Origin: Symsagittifera roscoffensis
Lineage: Eukaryota > Xenacoelomorpha > Acoela > Convolutidae
DNA: 64,000 nt
Assembly (NCBI RefSeq): GCF_963678635.1
Contig: NW_026971273.1
Location: forward strand, 41,119-105,118
Direction of reading: 5' to 3'
The notes under the pieces are model-generated. The model made no database searches and was not told the origin of the DNA. It saw only the letters and a program-made list of their open reading frames with translations. The first letter of the stretch is position 1, and every line of letters starts with the position of its first letter. Both the position numbers and the translations under genes were made by a program. Positions 1 to 9,294 of this stretch are shown piece by piece.

Positions 1-545
1 GAGGTTGATATTCTCGAATTGTGTCAAAAATTTCATTTTTATTTTGACTCTGTAACAGAGTGTCGTCTATGTAAGTAATTGCTTTTTTTTTCTTTAATGA
101 GGGTCCGAATGCATTTCTCATTAGTTTACTGAAGAAATTTGGAAGTGGCTTCAAGCCATAGAAACCAACTTGGTAGGTATATTGTCTATCACCTACAATG
201 AAGCTTGTTAACTTCTAGGCCTCATCTTTTAGAGGTACTTGATGGTAGGCGCAAGAGAGATCACTACTTGTGAAGTATGGTCCGTTTATTCTCGTCATGA
301 GAACTTGTAGTGGTTCTAATGGCCAACTACAATTGCTAGTATCTGTGATTGAGTTTAGATACCTAGCAACCAAGACCTACCTAACGTAGTCTTTCTTTGG
401 AAGAATGATGACTGGGTTTACGAACCATGAGCTCATATCATCTTTTTCATTCAGTTCTCTGACTATGCCTGCTCGGATTAGTTCATTCATCAATTTGTCC
501 AATTTATCTCTTAGATGGACTGGGATTTTACAAGGTCGTTGCTTT
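1..545 (-). pseudogene. pol: R1 reverse transcriptase (partial, truncated by window edge)
   Basis: Would copy element RNA into DNA. Minus-strand reading shows the fingers segment SSWFVNPVIILPKKD (around 440-390), palm motif A as DLSCAYHQVPL (around 275-240), the segment YQVGFYGLKPLP, and the catalytic box YIDD at 73-62. The spacing is that of a Ty3/gypsy RT. Two in-frame TAG stops (complement of 377-379 and 215-217) break it, the second just after motif A where gypsy RTs usually have a polar residue. The RT starts after a frame change near 540 relative to the linker. The thumb, RNase H and integrase are outside the window. I am confident of RT identity and less sure of the gypsy sublineage. 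Confidence 0.85.
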
Positions 546-1003
546 TTGAACATGGTATATGGAATTTATGCTTCGCTTTTCCAATATCATATTTGTGATG
601 AGAAAAAACATCCTGATCCTCTATCAGCATCTGAATTAGATCTGCAAACTCATCATCCGATATATCACTTTGTGTGAAATCGAAGTCAGATAAGAATTTA
701 ATAGTAGTTTCGATTTTTTCCAAAGTCTTTGTTTCGGTATTTTTTAAATTGTTCTTTCAGGGGAGGCTTGCAAAGGTTCTTTGCATCATTAGAAAAATCC
801 GTTGCTATTTCATTTTTGTTTTTGCATACTTTGACTACACCTGAACCAATTTGTTCAAATGTCTCTGATACATTTTCTGTATCAAATACTTCAAGGGCAG
901 GCATTTCCTTGATTTCTTGTCCTGAAGCATACCCAAATATAGTAATTCCACAAATATAGAATGTTGGAAAACATCGACAACGATTTTGGAAACTTCTTCC
1001 CAA
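511..1003 (-). pseudogene. pol: R1 pol linker between macro domain and RT
   Basis: Two overlapping minus-strand frames (1003-698 and 723-511) form the acidic linker before the RT. The second contains DVFSHHKYDIGKAKHKFHIP, the typical entry to gypsy RTs (DVF..HK.D.G....H.I). The first carries the end of the macro domain and then FDTENVSETFEQIGSGVVKV, which I do not recognise. The frame change near 710 and another near 540 mean no single protein could be made. It joins the macro domain directly to the RT entry, so the macro domain belongs to the element's pol and is not a separate insertion with its own ends. Confidence 0.65.
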
Positions 1004-1360
1004 TTCATTTTATCTAAGCCAAAAACAATTTTGGGCATAGCGATAGATCGAATGTTATTTGCTATAGCATGATCTTTCATTCCGGACAAGGTGTTGAATA
1101 TAGCGTCGTAAGTGGGTTTCTGAAAGTACCTCTGTTTGGTAATGAGGTTATATATGATTTGTTCAGATTTTGGATCAGTGAAGGTTAGAATATCGTTAAT
1201 GTTAGCAAGTATTGAGTTACAAAAGTGTCGTAACTCACGATACCTTTTACAAATTGATTCAGCAAACCCTTTTTTCATTGCCCTATCTGCAGAAATTGTA
1301 TGGGCAATGGGCATATTCGATTCGAATATAGACTTTTTTTGAAGTCTACATATTGTAGAC
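835..1360 (-). pseudogene. Macro domain (ADP-ribose-binding, OARD1/ADP-ribose hydrolase-like) inside retrotransposon R1
   Basis: Macro domains bind ADP-ribose, and the OARD1 type removes ADP-ribose or acyl-ADP-ribose from proteins. The minus-strand frame 1314-835 shows the fold's signature in order: an N-terminal SIFESNMPIAHTISAD strand and loop (family form AHC-S-D), an MKKGFAESICKRY helix where the family has M-GAGIA---F---F, the YNLITKQRYFQKPTY strand, a helix ending MKDHAIANN, the SIAMPKIVFGLDKMNWEEV loop (family form MP-I-CGLD-L-W--V), and a final helix into VVDVFQ. The loop residues SAD, the KG of the diphosphate loop and GLD remain, though GAG has become KKG. The frame slips at a T-run near 1328-1334 and again near 960. 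I infer former activity; the present copy is broken. Confidence 0.8.
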
Positions 1361-1664
1361 AGGGGCCGGATAATTGGTTGTTGCTTTCCTGTGTAGTATT
1401 GGCAACAGTGATCAGCATGAAACAGCTATCAAGTTCCGAACTTTCGTTTAAAATTCTTGTTGTGAACTCATCACAATCGTGGATAGCAAATATTGTATCT
1501 GCATAACCTTGAATATCAGTTACTGCATAACCTAGTACACACTTGATTAGTGTGACAGGATGATCTTTCTGATTCTCAATTGGGATAGGTAGGCTCTGCT
1601 CAATTTGGGTACAAACTGTATGTATGAAAACCAATTCGGTTTTGGTTGTATTTTTATGAGGCAA
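1275..1664 (-). pseudogene. pol: R1 pol spacer 5' of the macro domain
   Basis: This minus-strand open stretch (129 codons) lies between the protease-like segment and the macro domain. Its last part LQYVDFKKS reads into the first macro-domain strand through a frame slip at an A-run (T-run on plus, about 1328-1334). The rest includes LIKCVLGYAVTDIQGYADTI and a segment FAIHDCDEFTTRILNESSEL; I do not recognise these. They could be a lineage-specific domain, or an extra part of the captured gene. No zinc-binding or catalytic pattern is evident. Confidence 0.45.
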
Positions 1665-1784
1665 GAGTGTAGTTCCTTTTTCGAAGTATAAAATTGGATC
1701 AGCCGAGTGTTTGTTAAGTATGTAGTGCGTCTGGAAAGAATAGGGGCTCTTTCAAGTTAATTGAGACAATTTTTGAAACATAAG

Positions 1785-1925
1785 GATATTCTTTATTGTT
1801 GTTCATTAACCCGTAGGATATTACACTTTCTTTTTGATTTTAGCTCAACTGCGGGGATATCAAAGTAGCGCGCTTTTAAGAAGAGATGACAAATGTCTAC
1901 TCCTAATAGATTAGCAGTCTTTTCT
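1785..1925 (-). pseudogene. pol: R1 protease-like segment (C-terminal part of a retropepsin?)
   Basis: Between gag and the spacer, the minus-strand frame shows TANLLGVDICHLFLKARYFD, followed by IPAVELKSKRK and a stop. LLG-D in this position resembles the I-LG-DFL strand near the end of gypsy aspartic proteases, and its place between gag and RT fits. The catalytic D-S/T-G was not found, so the call rests on one weak motif and position. Confidence 0.35.
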
Positions 1926-2655
1926 TCAGTTATTTTCGCAGTCTTTTCGCAACTTATTTACTTCGTCCTGAACTTGCTTTTTTGAACATCTAGATATAGA
2001 ATGTCCATTCATTCTGCAGTATTCGCAAAATCGTGTACTATTAGGTCTTAGCTTGATGTCAGGGTGACGTCGTTGAAATGAAGTATGGTCATTGATTGCA
2101 CTAACTTCTTGATTCTTGATCAATTTGTTTAGTTCTTTAATTTTAGTTTCTAATAAAGTCATTTTATCCAATGTTGACTTATTAGCAGGATCAGTAGCAA
2201 CAATGATTGTTAGATTCTTAGTGATTACATGATTTGTGAATTGATCCCAATTCGAGATTGGATGCTCTATCATGTTTTCATGAGCTTTTTGTTTAAGGGC
2301 TAGAGGTCTTAGTCCCTTAAATGAGAAATCAATATACTTTTGACTCCTTTGTCTGGTCTGTATATTCCTTTCAGCATTTTGAGCGGCTTCATCAGCGTGG
2401 ACTGTTACATCAATACTTTCGGGCCATCCTCTATCTACAGAAGATTTGATTCTGTGGAAGTAATTTTTTTTAATTCGCCATTTTGGCGAGCTGCATTTTC
2501 ACCGTCAATTCTAAGTTTGAATTGATCTCGTCTGTCAGTGATTCTGTTTAGGAAGAGATCTTTTAGTTGTGCCCGTGTGTGCCAATCTACCAAATTGGCA
2601 CAGCGCAACCTTCCGGCGAAGCACGAATCAGCGAGTAAAGGCCTTAACAACAAAA
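1926..2655 (-). pseudogene. gag: R1 gag with CCHC zinc knuckle
   Basis: Gag forms the RNA-packaging particle. The minus-strand frame 2273-1926 ends with a zinc knuckle, CEYCRMNGHSISRC (C-X2-C-X4-H-X4-C), near 2030-1985, after a polar coiled-coil-like stretch with MTLLETKIKELNKLIKN. The same frame is open upstream to about 2455 without a start codon and includes DVTVHADEAAQNAERNIQTR. A different frame (2653-2435, with DWHTRAQLKDLFLNRITDRR) continues the protein further upstream, so there is a frameshift near 2440-2455. No major homology region could be assigned. The zinc knuckle next to protease and RT makes gag the best call. Confidence 0.65.
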
Positions 2656-3055
2656 ACGTTCTTGAAAGGAGTGTCGAATTATTCTGGAAGTTTCAATTTT
2701 TCAAAATTTTGATTAACGAGCGAGTATTTCTGAGAAATACGAAAAACGGCCATTTTGCTGAGAAAAAGCTGAGAAAAACAGAACAACACCAAATAGAGTA
2801 GAAAACAGTCGCACGAGAACATAGAGAAACGAAGCCTCTTATCGTGACGATCATGCACGATCAGACCCTTAGCGGAAGAAGATAGTGGGAAAGGAGGCTC
2901 CGGTGGTGGAGAGCAGTACCATCCCTTGCCACGAATTGAGAGTAATAACGACGTTATTACAAGGAGAACACGGAAGCGGAGGCTTGGTCCCCCAGAGACT
3001 GATATATGTTGAAAGACTATAGTAAACTAACTTTAGCTACTCTGATGCCATAGAA
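2656..3055. other. Intergenic, no gene recognised
   Basis: No supported coding region. The stretch lies between the gag start of R1 (minus strand) and the first direct-repeat copy. It might contain the 5' LTR or leader of R1, but no matching second copy is visible in the window to prove it. Confidence 0.4.
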
Positions 3056-3413
3056 CTTTGAATTGACACCGGTGTTTTTTGATATTTTAGATTATGTGTA
3101 GCTAGGAAGAGGAAAGGGTCAATCCATCTCCAATGGATGTGTTCGAGCCGTGTGTTTAACAGCAATCACGTAGTCTGAGGATCCGAGACTCAGCTATGTG
3201 GTTGTATTCGCATGTAAACGAAAGCTGATCAAAAGTCGTTTGACTGATGGCCTAAAAATAGTAACTTTTTTTAGCCCTAAACAGACCAGAAAAACAACTG
3301 GCAAGTACGAAAGGGTGAAAAACGAGTAGAAATAAGGTAACTGACGCCTGCCAGTCATTAATAGGTACTTTTTCTACGCTCCATGGCTGTGTAGTAATTG
3401 GGCGAATGTTACA
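3056..3413 (+). repeat. Direct repeat copy 1 (candidate LTR or dispersed repeat)
   Basis: 358 bp that recurs in the same orientation at 16921-17318. Both copies begin CTTTGAATTGACACCGG and end GGGCGAATGTTACA. Copy 2 carries an extra stretch of about 38 bp near 17003-17040, plus scattered substitutions. Starting at TG (3059) and ending in CA (3413) would fit LTR ends, and TGGCGCTCC lies about 11 bp downstream where a primer-binding site could be. No polypurine tract precedes copy 2, and about 3.2 kb of leader before gag would be very long. I therefore leave open LTR versus a dispersed repeat. Confidence 0.7.
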
Positions 3414-4595
3414 TAGACGTTTTTATGGCGCTCCTTGGTGGGCCTGTTAAAAGCATGAGACCATCTTGATCAGCAAACGTTTCAGCGACGAACCCTCCGC
3501 TCCGGGCGTATGCCCGAGTTAGAGGCCTTTATGACCTTTATTGTACTAGGGGGAAGGTGTGTATTCTCCGCCTAGTACTGTTTAGCTTTTTAACTTAGTT
3601 ATCACTGAAAATTCCGGGTGCCGGAGGGTTAGGTGGGAAGTCATGAGCCCGCTTGACCGAAGGTCTCGGGACCAAAAACAATTAAAGAGAAAGCGTAAAA
3701 CCAAACAAAAATAGTATATAACCAAGAAAAAGCCAAAAATAAATTTACTTGAAAATAAAAAAGAACAAAAAACAGTAAAAAATCCAAAAAAGACCAAAAA
3801 CAGTAAAAAAACATAAAGTGACAGTTAATATGTTATTTCCGGACGAGATGTGATCTGACCTTCCTGTTTGTTGTTGTTTCAGATTGATTTATATCATTTC
3901 TGATAGAAAGATTGTGTATTTCGGTGAAGGGTTGGGTCCCCTCCCTTGAGTGTAATTTGAGTATTTAAGCACTTTAATGGTGATTTTGCCGGTGACCAGA
4001 GGGTAGAGTGGCAAGCTGACCAACATGTTCCACACTCAACAGGGACATCAGGGACAACATCCACAACGGCTGTTGGGTATCGTTGAATCATTTTTAGTAT
4101 CGTTCGGGTACTTTTTCATTAAAACTTATGTGGTGGGGGGCACGATTGGCGCGGTCCGATTGTACCTTCCGTCGATCACAAGTTTCCGAGTTAAGGGTCT
4201 GAATTCGGGTATTTTGGTGCAAAGGAGGGTATAGTATTATTCATTAACGACTACTAATAGGTTATTATCCTTATTATATATTACCTATCTCCTATTTAGA
4301 CACAAGAAACACCCAAATTTTGTCGAAAATTACCGATTTTTGACCAAACTATAGACCCCCAAATTTTTGGATATCCGAGCTTTTCCGTACAGCAAAAGCT
4401 TTTATATAGGGAGTAGCTACGTAGTTCGATCACACTGACTAAAAAAATCGCGTGAAAAAGGACTCAGTAGAAGTTGAAAAAAAACGAAAAATTTGTCAAT
4501 CTGTTTTGGTGATCGAGTTTTTGAGTTTTTAGAGTTAGAGCAATAAAATGTTTTGTGTTAGGAGTGTGCTAGCATAACGTGCTGGGTTGCCAGAA
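3414..4595. other. Non-coding stretch after repeat copy 1
   Basis: Short open frames here have no recognisable domains and occur on both strands without consistent coding character. The interval 3660-3820 is A-rich with repeated AACCAAAAA-like words; the rest is AT-rich. Nothing else supported. Confidence 0.4.
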
Positions 4596-5515
4596 AAAAT
4601 CTTGAGTAACCCTCCGATTAGCTCCATGGATAGAGCTAACGACTTAAGGATTGGAAAAGGAAGGAATCGGATGGTCCAAATTTGATAGTTATTGGCCAAT
4701 TTTTTGTCTCCAAACCAATTTTGGTCCGGTTTTTTGCATTATTACAGTGCCGTACGGGGCTACTACTCTCGTTCCAATTGTCTTTCAGAACAGAGGCGGT
4801 GAAAAGAGGCCATTTTGAAGAACGCGTTTTTGGCGATTTCTCAAAGACTAGCCAATCGATCGGGATAATTTTGGTACCATAAGTCAACGTTTTTGACCAC
4901 TTTTCCGGACTGCAACTGTTTTTGGGTTGATAATCTGGGAAAAGAAAAAAATTTTTTTAGATTTTTTTGGTTCGGAGGGTCCAAATTATAGGTAACCCTC
5001 CGAGCGGCAGAAAATTTTATAAAAACACCTTTTTATCCTACTGGGAAGGTTGACCGTTTCATCCAAACTGGTTTTAAGTCAGGTAGACCGCTTTCGGGGA
5101 CTTTACCGCGGTAGAATAACCCGTTTTCTTGATTTTTGGGGAACCCTCCGAAGTAACCCTCCGGTGTGACTTGAACCCATTAGCAACCCTCCTTAGTGGA
5201 AACTTTCCACGAGACCCTCCGAAGAAGTTAAAACAACCCCCCCCCCAATAGAAAATTTAGCTTGTTTTGACGCTTCCTGAAGCTAGTTGAAGGCCCTTCT
5301 AAGTGAGATTCAAAAATTTGAAAAAAATTTGGAAGAACCCTCCAAAGTAACCCTCCGGAGCATATTAAGCCTCTTATTGACCCTCTTTAGTGAGTTAAGG
5401 GGGACCCTCCGAAGTCTCATGGGTGACTAAGGTACCCTCCGAAGTAACCTTCCGGAGTGACTTAAACCTCTTAGCAACCCTCCTTATTGAAAACTTAGGG
5501 AAACCTTCTGGGGCA
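4596..5515. repeat. Irregular repeat field built on ACCCTCCGAAGT words
   Basis: The words AACCCTCCG, ACCCTCCGAAG and the paired form CCCTCCGAAGTAACCCTCCGG recur at least a dozen times at irregular spacing (near 4609, 4991, 5005, 5140-5162, 5215, 5336-5360, 5404, 5434-5456 and 5476), often followed by phrases such as TTAGCAACCCTCCTTA. The spacing is too variable for a simple tandem array. It looks like an old minisatellite-type or dispersed-motif region. Confidence 0.6.
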
Positions 5516-5697
5516 ATTTGAGAATCGGAAAATATCCATTTAGGGTTGGAATAAAAGGTCAACTAACAACGGGCGTGCATATTAGGATCATAGGACCTCA
5601 TTTGACCCGGAAATTCGTGATCAACTTTTGATTCTCGATCGGGTGTATCAGAAGTACCCGAATCAAAATTTTTTTGATTGTGATTTTGGTTGTGTGG

Positions 5698-5768
5698 TTG
5701 CCTTGAGCTCTCGTGCTCCCTGCTCTTGAGCTCTCTCGTGCTCTTGAGCTCCAAGTTGTTCCCTGCTC
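5698..5768. repeat. GAGCTC/GTGCTC-rich short tandem region
   Basis: About 70 bp of repeated GAGCTCT, CGTGCTC and CTTGAGCTC words. It is a degenerate short tandem repeat. Open frames across it are compositional and not taken as genes. Confidence 0.6.
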
Positions 5769-6580
5769 TCGTGCACTTGGAGCGTTCCGGGTGTGGGGGA
5801 GCTTTTTCATAGACTTTAGAAATTTTTCGATCAGAGGTTGCCTTGAGCTACTTAGTAGGACAGCTCGGGCAATCCCCGGACACGTAAAAGAAGACCTCGG
5901 TAGGTGTATTAGGCAAATACACACTCACTTGAGATGACTGTGTCCTGGGCTTCGTTCTTTCGGTTCATTCCGATTGAGGGAAGTCTTTTTTTTTTAAGAC
6001 TAAGTTTTATTGATCTGTTTCTGAATCAACACTGTTTTTTACCAAAGATTGTTTGATTTTTTACAAAGCAGTGACTTGATAAGAGTGTGGCGGTAAATTG
6101 ATACTACTGACGAAAGGTCGCTGTCACCTGTAGGATATTCTTATCTGATTATCAGTTGTGTTTTGTGTAGTGACTATATCTTGTGAAAATTTTGTGATAC
6201 TGTTATACTATACAACGGGGTTGAGTTAGCATTATATCAATACTGAGTACGCCCTATGTGCAACTTTAGCTGAGTCACTTATATTGTCATTGAGAAATCT
6301 AAGGGAAATTTTTGATACTTACGAGATCGAATAGGCAGCGTTAGGTAAAATAACTTGAACTTATTTGCGGTACGTGTGCGTTGCCCTAAAATTGTACGAG
6401 TTTTGTTATTTATTACAAAGTATGCAGCGTAGGGATTCGCTAGGAATGACTACTAAGATTCCCAGGCTGAGCAAGAGAAATAAGCGAAAGTTTAGAACTA
6501 GGCGTAGCAAATCTTAGTTTAGCAGTGTTCCAGACGTTTTTGATGAAAACAAATCGACTAAAGGTCCAGCTGTTCTTTCA
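5769..6580. other. Candidate 5' leader of gypsy element R2
   Basis: No coding support. It directly precedes the R2 gag and is AT-rich, with T-runs near 5988. Comparison by eye with the sequence 3' of the R2 ORFs (15755-16330) gave no direct repeat, so no LTR pair could be placed here. Confidence 0.35.
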
Positions 6581-7899
6581 GTGAGCGAAATGAAACTAAG
6601 GAGCGAGAAGAACCTCGATGGCGATCAAGGGCGGAGCACCGAGGCCGGGCCGGCGAGCGAAACGCTTGTGGACCCCTTTGACGAAGGGGAACGAACGGTT
6701 ATTCGAACCGAATTTGAGCCGAGCGAGGACCTCGAACGGGAGGAAGTCGAGAGGACGGAGGAGGCCTCGGAGCAATCCGAGGTCGAGCCTCGAGAGGAAG
6801 TATTGTTCAGGGTAATGTCCAAATCAGAGACTAAGAGTCATAAATGGAGAAAAAATTTTTCACACCCGACCACGCACACTTTTCTCTGGCCAAGCAGAGC
6901 AAGAACGCGATGATGTCAACTATAAGTCCGAGTGAAGAACAAACGGGTTCAAAGGCAAAGAAGAGTTGGAAGTCTTTGTACGATGAGCGCATGGCGTCAC
7001 TACAAACCTAAGGTCTATCTTCCGGTTATGACCATCCGGAGATAACACACCCGGATGTGAACTTCACGCCGTGCCCGAGGAACGACATGAGCAGAAAGGC
7101 GTTTTCCACTTCGCCGACCAAACCAATATCTGATGGGATAACCCTGGGAGTATTATCGACGTCCGACAGATTGATGACGTCGATGGGCAAGCAAAAAGGC
7201 GGTGCGTCATCAAGTACCAGGCTGCAGCCACAGTTGACCTCATCTTCTCTGGGGCTAACCCCGCCATTGGGGGCAGCTGGCGATATAAGTGACATGTTTG
7301 CTGACATAATGACTGGTCTGGATGAACTGAGACGGGACATGACTAAAAGAATAGATCAAGTTGACGAGATAGCTCACCAAGGTCGAGAGAATTTGAGAGA
7401 TAAACTGACGCACGTGAAGTCGCAGGCGAGAGTTGGTCAGGCTCAATTGATTCGCAACACCGATCAAGGCCTGGCGGAGAGCTTGGCACAGGCAAACAAG
7501 GAATCAGAGGAAAGAGAGGCTAGGATGACAAGAGAGATCGAGCGATTGTTGAACGATCATGATAATACCTAAGCTCATACGATGACTAGCCTGGTAAAAA
7601 GGTTAGATGCCAAATCTGACCTAATGATGCGGAAGCTCGACGAGATTTTAAATGGGAGCAATCGGGAGGAGCTTTCAAACCCAAGGGAGCGCTCACGCCA
7701 GGCGAATGATGGAGATGGTACAGGCAGCTATGCCGGGGCCCAGCAAAGTTCGATAACGAACTACGAATCTAGGAATAGGGAGCGGCCCAGGGCAGCCCCC
7801 TTGAGGCCTAGCTGGACGAATCCAGCCCGCCAGAAGCAGATGCTACCCCGGAGACAAGAGTGCCCACTGTGCCACAAGTCATGTCAGTGCCAGATCTGA
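6581..7899 (+). pseudogene. gag: R2 gag N-terminal region
   Basis: The first frame (6581-6913) is strongly charged and acidic (ERTVIRTEFEPSEDLEREEV), starting from an ATG in a plausible leader context. After frame changes, 7057-7572 and 7582-7899 lie in one frame separated by a single TAA at 7570-7572. The first of these ends in a helical, charged stretch (ELRRDMTKRIDQVDEIAHQG, then SEEREARMTREIERLLNDHD) that looks like a coiled coil, and the second is Pro/Arg-rich and ends PRRQECPLCHKSCQC, a small cysteine cluster. Long N-terminal coiled-coil gag regions are known in nematode Cer-like and other invertebrate gypsy elements. The assignment rests on position and composition. Confidence 0.6.
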
Positions 7900-8711
7900 C
7901 TACGGTCTCGCAGGACACAACGATGTATGCCTCGATGTTTGAACCTCTGAATAGATCCCTCAAAACATTCATCACCAAGCTCTCGAAGTCAACCGAGAGA
8001 GGAGAGAGGTTAAGAAGGACATTGAAGAAGCCTAAACCATACGAAGACGAGTCAGACAGCTGCATTGATACTTGGATAGAGGTGATAAAATTGCACTTTG
8101 AAGAAGAGAGTCTCTCCAAGAAACAGGAACGTAGCGCACTAACAAGCAACCTGGAGGGTACTGCCCTAAATTGTGTAATGGCGAAAAAAGCCAATGAAAA
8201 AGACAGGGCTCGCAAGATATTCGACATCCTGCTGAATCGTTTCGGCTCTGGAGTACAAGGGCACCAGGCTATGGTGAAGTTCGAAAAAAGGCGTCAAAGA
8301 GATGACAAATCCATAGACAAATTTTTGGACGACCTTGAATTGCTTAGGAGGAGAAGCAATCCCGATGAGAGAATATCCGAGCGAAACTTGGCGATTGCTT
8401 CGAAATTCAAGGACGGAGTAAACAGTGAGGAGATGAAAACGATGTTAGCCACACACTTCACCCTGTCGCTTGACCAGGTACCCACGCCTGATGATTTGCG
8501 TATGAAGTCACGTGAATTCTTGCTCATAAAACCGAGGGCGCAAAACCGTTACAGCAATTATGGCAACTACAGTGGAACAAACACTGGCGCGAACTCCAGC
8601 AGTTGGTATAAACCTCGCGACGACACGGATAATATGAGGAGGTCAAGTGCGAATTGTGGTTCAATGGACCATCGTGATTCCGCGTGTTCTGCTTTACAAA
8701 CAGTACATTAA
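7860..8711 (+). CDS. gag: R2 gag capsid region
   Basis: A 283-codon open frame with the helical character of a retrotransposon capsid: SCIDTWIEVIKLHFEEESLS near residue 68, then KQERSALTSNLEGTALNCVM, LLNRFGSGVQGHQAMVKFEK, and DKSIDKFLDDLELLRRRSNP around 160. This matches the gag pattern of W-----F----L-----A--L---L-G-A--------F--R. It ends with an incomplete knuckle-like segment NCGSMDHRDSACSAL. The frame differs from both flanks. The residue 1 Met at 7860 is probably internal to the original gag, not a true start. Confidence 0.75.
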   Translation: MPTVPQVMSVPDLTTVSQDTTMYASMFEPLNRSLKTFITKLSKSTERGERLRRTLKKPKPYEDESDSCIDTWIEVIKLHFEEESLSKKQERSALTSNLEGTALNCVMAKKANEKDRARKIFDILLNRFGSGVQGHQAMVKFEKRRQRDDKSIDKFLDDLELLRRRSNPDERISERNLAIASKFKDGVNSEEMKTMLATHFTLSLDQVPTPDDLRMKSREFLLIKPRAQNRYSNYGNYSGTNTGANSSSWYKPRDDTDNMRRSSANCGSMDHRDSACSALQTVH

Positions 8712-9294
8712 GGCAATAGACTACTTTCTCGACGACGTCGATGCGACCGACGAGGACCACGAAGAGTACGTTGGAGGGCTCATCATGGAATATGGACCGA
8801 GGTGCTTCTTCTGTAATTAGGAGGGACACTTCAAGTCGGACTGCACTCAGTTTTGGGATGCAGTGGCGGACGCGAAACACCCCCGCCACGAAGAGGCGCT
8901 TTCGGGTGTCAAGGCCAGTCGAGCACGTCTGATGAACGAGACCGAGTCTCGGAGAAAATAGACGACACCGAGCGCCTTTACGACGAAGAAGGTGGAGACC
9001 TTGCCTGACGAGGTGGTAGCCTCGAACCTGGAGGTGGAGTCGGCCGGCCCACTCAAAGTAGACTCTGGTTTGGCGGCAAGAACAGCGTTAAAGAATGTCA
9101 AACAGGAGCTAGGCACGAAAGAAGTGGAGCAATGGGTAAGGTCGGAACTGGAAAGCTCAGATCTTCGAGAAAAGTTTAACATTCTGAGTAGAACGACGAA
9201 AAAAGATGAAAACAGGAACCCAGTTGGCAGGGACTAAAAAATGAATGTCATATCTGGTAGAACTTTTGGAATGACGAAAGAAGGGACGTAGATA
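8712..9294 (+). pseudogene. gag: R2 gag C-terminus with zinc knuckle interrupted by an amber codon
   Basis: A zinc knuckle of C-X2-C-X4-H-X4-C spacing lies at 8803-8844 (CFFCN, stop, EGHFKSDC), with the TAG at 8818-8820 replacing one residue inside the knuckle. The same frame continues after it with FWDAVADAKHPRHEEALSGV, followed by another stop near 8959 and a Lys/Glu-rich tail (8992-9237). The region links the capsid to the protease. The knuckle would bind element RNA. Apart from the stops the frame is well preserved. Confidence 0.7.

Larger units (their letters stand above)
1..2655 (-). mobile_element. Ty3/gypsy-like retrotransposon R1, partial, with embedded macro domain
   Basis: Read on the minus strand the order is gag (about 2655-1926), a protease-like stretch (about 1920-1790), a macro domain (about 1360-870), a pre-RT linker (about 1003-511) and a reverse transcriptase (about 545-1) that runs off the window. 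Gag, protease and RT in that order, with a gypsy-type RT, support a Ty3/gypsy-like element. The macro domain lies inside the pol region, where gypsy elements normally have nothing between protease and RT. The copy is dead: frames change several times and the RT has stops at 377-379 and 215-217. No LTR could be recognised in the window; the 3' half (RNase H, integrase, LTR) would lie to the left of base 1. Confidence 0.8.

Noticed and set aside
405-959. Plus-strand open frames over the R1 RT and linker
   Set aside because: They are antisense shadows of the minus-strand pol reading, which shows the conserved RT motifs.
3582-4887. Several 60-85-codon frames on both strands
   Set aside because: No domain, no codon consistency, overlapping on opposite strands in AT-rich DNA.
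5563-5937. Frames over the GAGCTC-rich repeat
   Set aside because: Their residues (Arg/Ser/Glu runs) come from the short tandem repeat on both strands, so they are compositional.
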